Part shown: one piece after another, positions 1-5,846 of the stretch | Numbering within the stretch: the stretch's first letter is position 1 | Layout of the letters: every line of letters starts with the position of its first letter | NCBI GenBank assembly: GCA_029065825.1 | Contig: JAIEHQ010000097.1 | Coordinates: 1-9,406 of the forward strand | Origin: Alistipes sp. | GTDB taxonomy: Bacteria; Bacteroidota; Bacteroidia; Bacteroidales; Rikenellaceae | Direction of reading: 5' to 3' | DNA length: 9,406 bases | The notes under the pieces: generated by a model | Databases searched by the model: none | Seen by the model: the letters and a program-made list of their open reading frames with translations, nothing else | What the model was told of the DNA's origin: nothing | Program-made: the position numbers and the translations under genes

Positions 1-33
1 CTCCGGCTCTGCGTTGCGGGGCAGGCGCTCCAT
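1..33 (-). CDS. Start of an unidentified CDS overlapping the holA stop (cut by window edge)
   Basis: On the minus strand the holA stop reads TGATG: the A of the TGA stop is also the first base of an ATG. From this ATG the frame stays open for 11 codons to the window edge, giving MERLPRNAEPE. A stop-start overlap of this kind is typical of translationally coupled genes in bacterial operons, so a fourth gene in the murB-tilS-holA unit is likely. Eleven residues are too few to identify a family. It could also be a chance open stretch, with the true next gene starting further left. Confidence 0.45.
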   Translation of the reverse strand, partial: MERLPRNAEPE

Positions 34-1103
34 CAGGGGAGCAGGATTTTGAGCAGCAGTTCGCGCAGCAGCTCCCCGTCGGAGGCGCCGCCGGCGTTCA
101 GGCCTTTGGATTTGGCATCGTATTCGCGCAGCAGCCCCAGGATACGGAACACGTTGCGGTTGTCCCAGCGGGCGGCCGTCTGCTTGATCTCGTTGAGGAC
201 GTAGGGGCTGCCCGCCTTCAGGATGCCCATCAGTTCTGCATCGGAGGGGAAAGCCGCCCCCTTGCGTCGGCTGAGCCAGCGGAGGTAGTTGATGCGGAAA
301 ATTTCGCGGAACTGCCCGAAAAGCGTCATGATCGTGACCAGTAGCGGGTTGTCCTTGGGATTGCGGGCGAAGTGGTCGGCGATGCGCAGCGCCTGCTCGA
401 TGTTTTGCGAGGTAACGGCCTTGCACAGTTCGAAGTTGTTGAAATCTTTCGAGATGCCGATGTTTCGTTCGATGTGCAGGTCGGTAATCGTGCGCGTGCC
501 TTCGGGCAGCGAGAGGAGCAGCTTGTCGAGTTCGTTCGAGATCTTCGCGATGTCGGTGCCCAGGTGGTCGGTCAGCATGGCGAGCGCCTTGCGGTCGATC
601 GCGCACCCCTTCGAGGCGACGAACTGCGCGAGCCAGCCGGCGATCTCGTAGTCGCGCGGGCGCACCGATTCGAGGACGGCGCCTGCGGCGGCGATGCTCT
701 TGTAGAGTTGCGTGCGTTTGTCGAGGTTCTTCTCCTTGTGGCAGACCACCAGAATCGTCGCGGGCGAGGGGTGGGCGGTGTAGAGCGCGAGCTTGTCGAG
801 GCTGCGCAGCTGCTGGGCCTCCTTGAGCAGCACCACCTGCCGCGACCCCATCATCGGCAGCTGCCGGCAGAGGTTCACGACCTGGCCGGCATCGGCCTCG
901 CGTCCGTAGAGGGTCGTCAGGTTGAAGTCCCGCTCCTCCTCGCGGAGGGCTTGCGCGGCGATCGAGTCGCAAAGCGTATCGATGAAGTAGCTCTCCTCGC
1001 CCATGAGCAGGTAGAGGGGTGCGAAGCGTCCGGCGGCGATCTCCGAACGCAGCCGTTCGAACTCCGCCGTCGTGTCTTTGAATTTCGCGCTGCTTTTTGC
1101 CAT
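33..1103 (-). CDS. holA: DNA polymerase III subunit delta (clamp loader)
   Basis: Delta is the clamp-opening subunit of the DNA polymerase III clamp loader and acts with gamma/tau and delta-prime to place the beta clamp on DNA. The 356-residue product is of normal length. The N-terminus has the family pattern around YLLMGEESYFID (residues 31-42), and a hydrophobic pair in LPMMGSRQVV (82-91) falls where E. coli delta has its clamp-contacting Leu-Phe wedge (inferred position). The C-terminal helical part (about 215-356) fits the collar domain. The frame is open much further upstream, but that stretch lies inside tilS. The ATG at 1103 is chosen because delta homology begins there and it sits only 5 nt past the tilS stop. 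The 3' end overlaps the ATG of a following gene. It is probably transcribed from the murB promoter. The identification is secure; the delta family diverges strongly, so residue roles are less sure. Confidence 0.93.
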   Translation of the reverse strand: MAKSSAKFKDTTAEFERLRSEIAAGRFAPLYLLMGEESYFIDTLCDSIAAQALREEERDFNLTTLYGREADAGQVVNLCRQLPMMGSRQVVLLKEAQQLRSLDKLALYTAHPSPATILVVCHKEKNLDKRTQLYKSIAAAGAVLESVRPRDYEIAGWLAQFVASKGCAIDRKALAMLTDHLGTDIAKISNELDKLLLSLPEGTRTITDLHIERNIGISKDFNNFELCKAVTSQNIEQALRIADHFARNPKDNPLLVTIMTLFGQFREIFRINYLRWLSRRKGAAFPSDAELMGILKAGSPYVLNEIKQTAARWDNRNVFRILGLLREYDAKSKGLNAGGASDGELLRELLLKILLP

Positions 1104-1108
1104 CGGGT

Positions 1109-2452
1109 TCAGACGATCTCTTTGATGATTCGCAGTACGTTCTCCGTCTGGGCCGTGATGCGGTAGCGGTCGTCGATGCGGCGGCCGACCACCCACACGA
1201 TGTCGTTGCCCGACACCAGCACGAACTGCCGGGCCTTTTCGGGCAGCGAGACCTTGCAGTCCTTGAGGAAGTCGCCGATCTTCTTGCGTCCGCTCATGCC
1301 GTAGGGGATGAACCAGTCGCCTTCGCGCCAGCGGCGTGCCGTGAGCGGATAGCGGAGCTTGTCGGCATCGATCTGAGCGATGTGTTCGGGGATGTCGAAC
1401 TGCTGCACGGTGTCGATGTCGCACGTCTCGAGGTAGAGCACCGAGTTGCCGCAGTAGCAGCGCGACGCGCCCGCCACGACGGCTACCTCGCACGGATCCT
1501 CGGTCGATATGGGGACGACGATGATCCGTCCCCGGTCGATGTAGGCCGCGTGCGACTTGGAGTAGAAGCGCTTGCCGGTGGTGCCCTGTTCGAGCGCGCG
1601 GAAGAGGGCGTCGGTCACGTCGCCCTTGAATGAATAGGCCGAGTTGAGCAGCTCGAAGACGACGAAGTTCAGCGGAAAGGCGCGGTCGATGCGGTCGATG
1701 TGGATCGTGTCCATCCCCGCTTCGTGCGTGACCACCTCGGCGCGGATGCGCTCGATGCCGTGATTGATGAAGAGCTGGGCATCGGTCAGCCGCCCCAGGT
1801 TGCCGCGCATCAGGTCGGTGAATTTGGGGCAGATCTCCCGGATGCGGGGGATCAGTCCCAGCCGGATCTTGTTGCGCAGGTATTTGGTCGATCTGTTCGA
1901 CGAATCCTCCCGGAAGGGGATGTGCTGCGAGACGGCGTATTCGAGAATCTCCTTGCGCGAGGCGAACATGAGCGGGCGGATCAGCCGTCCGTTGTGGGGC
2001 GTTATGCCGGTCAGTCCCCGCAGCCCCGTTCCCCGCAGCAGGTTGATGAAGAAGGTCTCGACCGAGTCGTCTATGTGGTGGGCGATGGCGGTGGTCGTGT
2101 AGCCGTGTTCGCGGCTCAGCTCGTCGAACCAGGCGTAGCGGAGCCGCCGTGCGGCCATCTCCATCGATTCGCCCGTGCGCTCCATCTCCCGTTTGGTCTC
2201 GAAGCGTTTGTTGTACCAGGGCACCCCGTACTTTTCGGCTTCGATCCGTACGAGTTCCTCATCCTCCTCGCTCTCTTCGCCGCGCAGCTGGAAGTTGCAG
2301 TGCGCCACGCCGATGCGGTAGCCGCTCCGGACGAAGAGCGAGAGCATGACCATCGAGTCCACGCCGCCCGAGACGGTCAGCAGGATCCGGTCGTCGGGGG
2401 CGACGAGCGCATTGTCGTGCAGGTAGCGGCGGAAGTTGTCCAGCAGATTCAT
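1109..2452 (-). CDS. tilS: tRNA(Ile)-lysidine synthetase
   Basis: TilS uses ATP and lysine to convert C34 of the CAU-anticodon tRNA-Ile2 to lysidine, switching it from Met to Ile identity and letting it read AUA. It is essential in most bacteria. The 447-residue product carries the PP-loop SGGVDS at 28-33, the HCNFQLRGEESEED block at 51-64, AHHIDDSVETFFINLLRG at 124-141 and the SSNRSTKYLRNKIR block at 184-197, all classic N-terminal TilS motifs. A C-terminal domain from about 365 to 445, including RRWREGDWFIPYGMSGRKKI (373-392), matches the TilS C-terminal tRNA-binding module, so this is the long form of the enzyme. The ATG at 2452 places the PP-loop at the usual distance from the N-terminus and lies 12 nt after the murB stop. 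No signs of damage or transfer are seen. Confidence 0.96.
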   Translation of the reverse strand: MNLLDNFRRYLHDNALVAPDDRILLTVSGGVDSMVMLSLFVRSGYRIGVAHCNFQLRGEESEEDEELVRIEAEKYGVPWYNKRFETKREMERTGESMEMAARRLRYAWFDELSREHGYTTTAIAHHIDDSVETFFINLLRGTGLRGLTGITPHNGRLIRPLMFASRKEILEYAVSQHIPFREDSSNRSTKYLRNKIRLGLIPRIREICPKFTDLMRGNLGRLTDAQLFINHGIERIRAEVVTHEAGMDTIHIDRIDRAFPLNFVVFELLNSAYSFKGDVTDALFRALEQGTTGKRFYSKSHAAYIDRGRIIVVPISTEDPCEVAVVAGASRCYCGNSVLYLETCDIDTVQQFDIPEHIAQIDADKLRYPLTARRWREGDWFIPYGMSGRKKIGDFLKDCKVSLPEKARQFVLVSGNDIVWVVGRRIDDRYRITAQTENVLRIIKEIV

Positions 2453-2464
2453 CGTCGGTGCTTT

Positions 2465-3475
2465 TTAAAGAATATTGACCTCCGGTTCGATTTCCACGCC
2501 GAAGCGTTCGAGAACCCGCTGCCGGATCGTGCCGGCGAAGGCGAGGATCTCCCCGCCGCCTGCTCCGCCCAGATTGACCACCACCAGCGCCTGGCGGGGG
2601 TGGATGCCGACGCGTCCGAGGCTCCATCCCTTGAGTCCCGTGCGGTCGATGAGCCAGCCGGCCGCCAGCTTGATGCGGTCGGGGTCGGCGGTGGGGTAGT
2701 GCGGCATGTCGGGGTGCTGCTCGAGGAGCCGCTCGGCCGTGCTGCGGGGGACGACGGGATTCTTGAAGAAACTGCCCGCATTGCCCGTCTGCGCGGGATC
2801 GGGGAGTTTCGCGCGCCGGATGGCGCAGATCGCCGTGCGGATGTTTTCGGCTGTCGGTGCACCGAGCCGGGCCACCTCGGAGGCCACGTCGCCGTAGTCG
2901 AGCCGGGGGGCAGGCGCGGTGCCGAGCCGGAAGCGGACGGAGGTAATGATCGCGCGCCCCCGGAGCGAGCGTTTGAAGATGCTGTCGCGGTAGCCGAAGC
3001 CGCAGTGCTCGCGGTCGAGGATCAGGACGTTGCCCATTTCGGGGCAGAACATTTCCACCTGTACGATCGCATCCTTCGCCTCGCAGCCGTAGGCTCCGAT
3101 GTTCTGTACGGGAGCCGCGCCCACCGTTCCCGGAATGAGCGAGAGATTCTCGAGGCCCCAGAGTCCGTGCTGGACGCTCCAGTCCACCAGATCGTCCCAC
3201 TCCGTTCCGGCATCGGCCTCGACGGTCGCGTGGTCGTCCGTGCGTTCGACGGTGCGGATGCCCCGCGCCGTGCAGTGCAGCAGCGTGCCGGGGTAGTCCT
3301 GCGTGAAGAGGATGTTGTTGCCGCCGCCGAGGACGAACCACTCCCCGACGGTGCCGCCGGCGAAGAGCTGCCGCAGATCCTCCGCCGTTTCGAATTCGAT
3401 GAGGCGTGCCGCGCGCTGCGGGACGCGGAAGCTGTTGCGGCCGCTCAGGTCGGGGTCGATAATTTCTTTGAACAT
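2465..3475 (-). CDS. murB: UDP-N-acetylenolpyruvoylglucosamine reductase (type I MurB)
   Basis: MurB is a cytoplasmic FAD enzyme that uses NADPH to reduce UDP-GlcNAc-enolpyruvate to UDP-MurNAc, the second committed step of peptidoglycan synthesis. The 336-residue product is close to the 342 of E. coli. Seen in order: the N-terminal NSF (14-16), the FAD-binding VLGGGNNILF (48-57), LIPGTVGAAPVQNIGAYG (113-130), YRDSIFK (162-168), GNAGSFFKNP (231-240) and EIEPEVNIL at the end (328-336). By alignment with E. coli MurB, Arg163, Ser235 and Glu332 should be the catalytic residues equivalent to Arg159, Ser229 and Glu325. The YRDS loop and the C-terminal segment mark it as type I. The ATG at 3475 is the only start consistent with the conserved N-terminus; the next internal Met is far into the protein. 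The -7 box of its likely promoter ends 5 nt upstream of this ATG. It is the first gene of the leftward operon. Confidence 0.97.
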   Translation of the reverse strand: MFKEIIDPDLSGRNSFRVPQRAARLIEFETAEDLRQLFAGGTVGEWFVLGGGNNILFTQDYPGTLLHCTARGIRTVERTDDHATVEADAGTEWDDLVDWSVQHGLWGLENLSLIPGTVGAAPVQNIGAYGCEAKDAIVQVEMFCPEMGNVLILDREHCGFGYRDSIFKRSLRGRAIITSVRFRLGTAPAPRLDYGDVASEVARLGAPTAENIRTAICAIRRAKLPDPAQTGNAGSFFKNPVVPRSTAERLLEQHPDMPHYPTADPDRIKLAAGWLIDRTGLKGWSLGRVGIHPRQALVVVNLGGAGGGEILAFAGTIRQRVLERFGVEIEPEVNIL

Positions 3476-3476
3476 A

Positions 3477-3509
3477 TTTGCAAAGTTAGGAAATATTTCA
3501 GTATTTTTG
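3477..3509 (+). promoter_or_regulatory. Likely promoter of the DUF4301 gene
   Basis: TTTG at 3477-3480 and TATTTTTG at 3502-3509 match the Bacteroidota -33 and -7 elements with a 21-base spacer. Transcription would begin near 3513-3518 and leave a leader of about 30 nt before the ATG at 3548. The -33 TTTG is half of the palindrome TTTGCAAA, whose other half is the end of the murB -7 box on the opposite strand, so the two promoters interlock. No Shine-Dalgarno sequence is visible before the ATG, as is common in this phylum. Confidence 0.7.
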
Positions 3510-3512
3510 AAA
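3481..3512 (-). promoter_or_regulatory. Likely promoter of the murB-tilS-holA operon
   Basis: On the minus strand TAACTTTG (3488 to 3481) matches the Bacteroidota -7 consensus TAnnTTTG exactly. Twenty bases upstream is TTTC (3512 to 3509), a one-mismatch version of the -33 TTTG. The G of the -7 box is followed by five bases, CAAAT, and then the murB ATG, so transcription would start at or next to the start codon. No other candidate was found in the short AT-rich gap. The box match and spacing are seen directly; promoter activity is inferred. Confidence 0.72.
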
Positions 3513-3547
3513 GAATTAAAATCAGGTTGTTCAAAAACGACGGCATT

Positions 3548-4993
3548 ATGTTTACGAAAGAGGATTTGGCACAGATCGAGGCGCACGGCGCGACCCGCGA
3601 AGGGGTGGAGGCGCAATTGAAAAATTTCCGGGAGGGATTTCCTCCGCTGGCGGTCGTGCGGGCGGCTTCGTGCGGCGACGGAATCCGGCGGCTCGACGGC
3701 GGGCAGCTCGAACGGGCCGTCGCGCGTTACGAGCGGGCGGCGGACGGGTTGAAGGTGGTCAAGTTCGTGCCCGCCTCGGGAGCTGCGACACGCATGTTCA
3801 AAGACCTTTTCGAATTCGTGCGCGAGGGGCGGCGTTCGCCGGTGGTCGAGGAGCTGCTCGCCCGCAGGGAGCGGTTCGCTTTCTGGCCCGAGCTGGAGCG
3901 GATCGTCGGTCCGGAGGCCGACGAGCGGACGCTTGTGGCGCAGATCGTGACCGAGGGGCTGCGTTACGGCGAGACCCCGAAGGGGCTGGTTGCCTTCCAC
4001 CGCTACGGCGAGGAGGTGCGCAAGGCCGTCGAGGAGCATCTGGTCGAGGGGGCGCAATACGCTGCCTCGAAGGGCGAAGTGGCGATTCACTTTACCGTCT
4101 CGCCCGAGCATCGCGAGCGGTTCGAGGCGCTGCTGGCCGAGCGGATTCCCCGCTACGAGGCGCGCTACGGCGTGAAGTACCGCATCTCCTTCTCGGAACA
4201 GCGCGCCGCGACCGATACGCTGGCCGTCAATCCCGACTGCACGCCGTTCCGCCGGGACGACGGGCGGCTGCTTTTCCGTCCTGCGGGGCACGGGGCGCTG
4301 ATCGGCAACCTGGGCGATCTGGATGCCGACCTGATCTTCGTGAAGAATATCGACAACGTGACGACCGACTGCCGGCGCGGACCGACGGTCCTCTATAAGA
4401 AAGCGCTGGCCGGTCTGCTGCTGGAGCTGCAGGAGCGCATGTTCGAATACCTCATGGCGCTCGAGGTGCCCGGCGCGGAGCTGGAGCCGATCGCCGCGTT
4501 CATCGAGCGGGAGCTGTGCGTGAAGCTGCCGGCCGACTACGATACGGCGCTGCTCCGCAGCGTGCTCGACCGTCCCATCCGCGTGTGCGGCATGGTGCGC
4601 AACGAGGGAGAGCCGGGCGGAGGTCCCTTCTGGGTGGCTTCCGAGGGTGGAATGGAGACCCTGCAGATCGCCGAGTCGAACCAGATCGCTCCCGAGAAGC
4701 GGGAGCTGATGCGTGCGGCGACCCATTTCAATCCGGTCGATCTGGTGTGCGGGATCCGCACCTCGAAGGGGGGGCGTTTCGACCTGCGGCGGTATGTCGA
4801 TCCGGCGACGGGATTCATCTCCCGCAAGTCGAGCGGCGGTCGCGAGCTGCTGGCGCAGGAGCTGCCCGGGTTGTGGAACGGTGCGATGGCCCGCTGGAAC
4901 ACCGTTTTCGTCGAGGTGCCGGCCGAGACCTTCTCGCCCGTCAAGGTGGTGACCGACCTGCTGCGGCCCGAGCATCAGGGCGATGTCTGCTGA
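3548..4993 (+). CDS. DUF4301 family protein, possible sugar nucleotidyltransferase relative
   Basis: The 481-residue product looks like a complete member of the DUF4301 family, common in Bacteroidota and without a function known to me. It has no signal peptide or membrane segment and should be cytoplasmic. Conserved-looking blocks are KFVPASGAATRMFK (72-85), TPKGLVAFHRYG (143-154), AIHFTVSPEH (179-188), FSEQRAATDTLAV (215-227), RPAGHGALIGNL (244-255), DLIFVKNIDNV (261-271), RVCGMVRNEGEPGGGPFW (345-362), HFNPVDLVC (393-401) and ELPGLWNGAMA (438-448). The first six resemble, in order, the nucleotide-binding and sugar-binding motifs of UDP-sugar pyrophosphorylases; this is my inference and not an established assignment. 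The frame is open far upstream through murB, but the ATG at 3548 is the only start downstream of the likely promoter and fits the family N-terminus. The gene is probably a single-gene unit, since a strong terminator begins 15 nt after the stop. It is transcribed divergently from murB. Confidence 0.9.
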   Translation: MFTKEDLAQIEAHGATREGVEAQLKNFREGFPPLAVVRAASCGDGIRRLDGGQLERAVARYERAADGLKVVKFVPASGAATRMFKDLFEFVREGRRSPVVEELLARRERFAFWPELERIVGPEADERTLVAQIVTEGLRYGETPKGLVAFHRYGEEVRKAVEEHLVEGAQYAASKGEVAIHFTVSPEHRERFEALLAERIPRYEARYGVKYRISFSEQRAATDTLAVNPDCTPFRRDDGRLLFRPAGHGALIGNLGDLDADLIFVKNIDNVTTDCRRGPTVLYKKALAGLLLELQERMFEYLMALEVPGAELEPIAAFIERELCVKLPADYDTALLRSVLDRPIRVCGMVRNEGEPGGGPFWVASEGGMETLQIAESNQIAPEKRELMRAATHFNPVDLVCGIRTSKGGRFDLRRYVDPATGFISRKSSGGRELLAQELPGLWNGAMARWNTVFVEVPAETFSPVKVVTDLLRPEHQGDVC

Positions 4994-5008
4994 TGTCGGT
5001 GGAGCAAG

Positions 5009-5042
5009 GCCTTCCGGAACGGTGTTTCGGAGGGCTTTTTTT
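5009..5042 (+). terminator. Rho-independent terminator after the DUF4301 gene
   Basis: GCCTTCCGGAA (5009-5019) pairs with TTTCGGAGGGC (5025-5035) as an 11-bp stem with two G-U wobbles and a five-base loop CGGTG, followed directly by seven T residues (5036-5042). A second small hairpin, TCGGA-TTTT-TCCGA (5042-5055), follows at once. The structure lies 15 nt after the DUF4301 stop and separates that gene from the ATPase operon. It lacks a matching A-tract on the left, so it should work mainly on the plus strand. Confidence 0.87.
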
Positions 5043-5090
5043 CGGATTTTTCCGATTTCGGTGCGATTTGTGAAAAAGCGGGGCCGCGTG

Positions 5091-5121
5091 TATGAAAATA
5101 AGACGAAATTTTATATATTTG
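5091..5121 (+). promoter_or_regulatory. Likely promoter of the V-type ATPase operon
   Basis: TATATTTG at 5114-5121 matches the -7 consensus TAnnTTTG exactly and lies in the only AT-rich stretch between the terminator and subunit E. The -33 position is weak: TATG at 5091-5094 with a 19-base spacer, one mismatch from TTTG. Transcription would start near 5126-5130. The weak -33 may mean help from an activator or simply a modest promoter; the sequence does not decide this. Confidence 0.65.
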
Positions 5122-5219
5122 TACGGTTCGAAAGCCTTGTGGCCGCACGGGAGGTGCCGGAGCGCGGCGGGAGAGGACCGGTAAATGGAAACAACAAGTA
5201 CAATTAGATAGATTTTACG
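5122..5219 (+). promoter_or_regulatory. Long 5' leader of the ATPase operon
   Basis: About 95 nt separate the predicted transcription start from the subunit E ATG. The first two thirds are G-rich (5141-5181), with only short possible stems, such as GCCGC (5142-5146) with GCGGC (5164-5168). The last third is A-rich and unstructured, as expected near a start codon that lacks a Shine-Dalgarno sequence. An ATG at 5185 opens an eight-codon frame (METTSTIR) that stops at 5211, 8 nt before the subunit E start. No known riboswitch class was recognised. Confidence 0.4.
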
Positions 5220-5834
5220 ATGGAAAACAAACTGCAGCAATTGACCCAGAAGCTCTACGACGAGGGGCTGGAGAAAGGACGTGCCGAGGCGGACCGTTTG
5301 GTGGCCGAGGCGAAGGAGCGGGCGGCCCGGACCGTTCGTGAGGCCGAGGCCGAGGCCGAACGCATTCTCTCCGAAGCGCGTGTCAAGGCCGATGACGTGG
5401 CCAAGAATACGATGACCGAGATCGCGCTCGCGGGCAAGCAGGCCGTTGCGAAGATCAAGTCGGAGATCGCGTCGCTGATCGTGGCCCGGAGCACCTCCGC
5501 CGCCGTGAAGGGGGCCGCGCTCGATCCGGAGTTCGTGAAGCGGATGCTGCTGACCGTCGCCCGCAACTGGAACGGCGCCGACTCGTCGCGCGGCGATCTG
5601 CGGGCGCTGCTGCCCGAGAGCGAACGCGAGGCGTTCGGCGAGACCTTCGAGGCCGCGGCCGCCGAGCTGCTCGCTGCGGGTGTCGAGGTCGGCTACTCGG
5701 AGCGGGTCAAGAGCGGTTTCCAGGTGGGTGCCCGCGACGGAGGATACTATATCTCGTTCTCCGACGAGGCTTTCGACGAGCTGCTGCGGGAGTTCCTGCG
5801 CGAGAAGGTGTACCGGATGTTGTACCAAGCTTAG
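5220..5834 (+). CDS. atpE: V-type ATP synthase/ATPase subunit E (peripheral stalk)
   Basis: Subunit E (NtpE in Enterococcus) is one half of the peripheral stalk that holds the catalytic A3B3 head against the membrane part of the rotary ATPase. The 204-residue product has the expected two-part design. A charged, Ala/Glu-rich helix at about 1-90, including the EAEAEAE run near 41-47, should form the stalk coiled coil. A compact C-terminal domain at about 95-204, ending in SFSDEAFDELLREFLREKVY, should bind the head. No signal peptide or membrane segment is present. It is the first gene of the operon, 12 nt before the DUF2764 gene, and is preceded by a promoter and long leader. Its usual partner, the small H (G) coiled-coil subunit, is not encoded next to it. 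E subunits are poorly conserved, so the call leans on both sequence and gene order. Confidence 0.9.
   Translation: MENKLQQLTQKLYDEGLEKGRAEADRLVAEAKERAARTVREAEAEAERILSEARVKADDVAKNTMTEIALAGKQAVAKIKSEIASLIVARSTSAAVKGAALDPEFVKRMLLTVARNWNGADSSRGDLRALLPESEREAFGETFEAAAAELLAAGVEVGYSERVKSGFQVGARDGGYYISFSDEAFDELLREFLREKVYRMLYQA
5340..5357 (+). repeat. Three tandem GAGGCC units inside the subunit E gene
   Basis: GAGGCC is repeated three times in frame, encoding Glu-Ala pairs within the stalk helix. Gain or loss of a unit by slippage would keep the frame. It may equally be just an effect of codon preference in an Ala/Glu-rich coiled coil. Confidence 0.5.
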
Positions 5835-5846
5835 CCGTCGCATCCG

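Noticed and set aside
1104..1493. N-terminal extension of holA inside tilS
   Set aside because: The added residues are Arg/His-rich and unlike delta subunits, while typical delta sequence starts right after the ATG at 1103, next to the tilS stop.
1700..3547. Long upstream in-frame extension of the DUF4301 frame through tilS and murB
   Set aside because: It is antisense to two well-identified genes and shows no domain, and the likely promoter for DUF4301 lies just before the ATG at 3548. A giant fusion protein is not supported.
5092..5184. 30-codon frame (starts MKIRRNFIYLY) before the ATPase operon
   Set aside because: Its start codon lies upstream of the predicted -7 box, so the transcript from that promoter would lack the ATG. 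It has no recognisable feature and runs through the G-rich leader.
4983..5207. 74-codon plus-strand frame overlapping the DUF4301 stop
   Set aside because: It crosses the terminator hairpin and the next promoter and has no coding character or homology that I can recognise.
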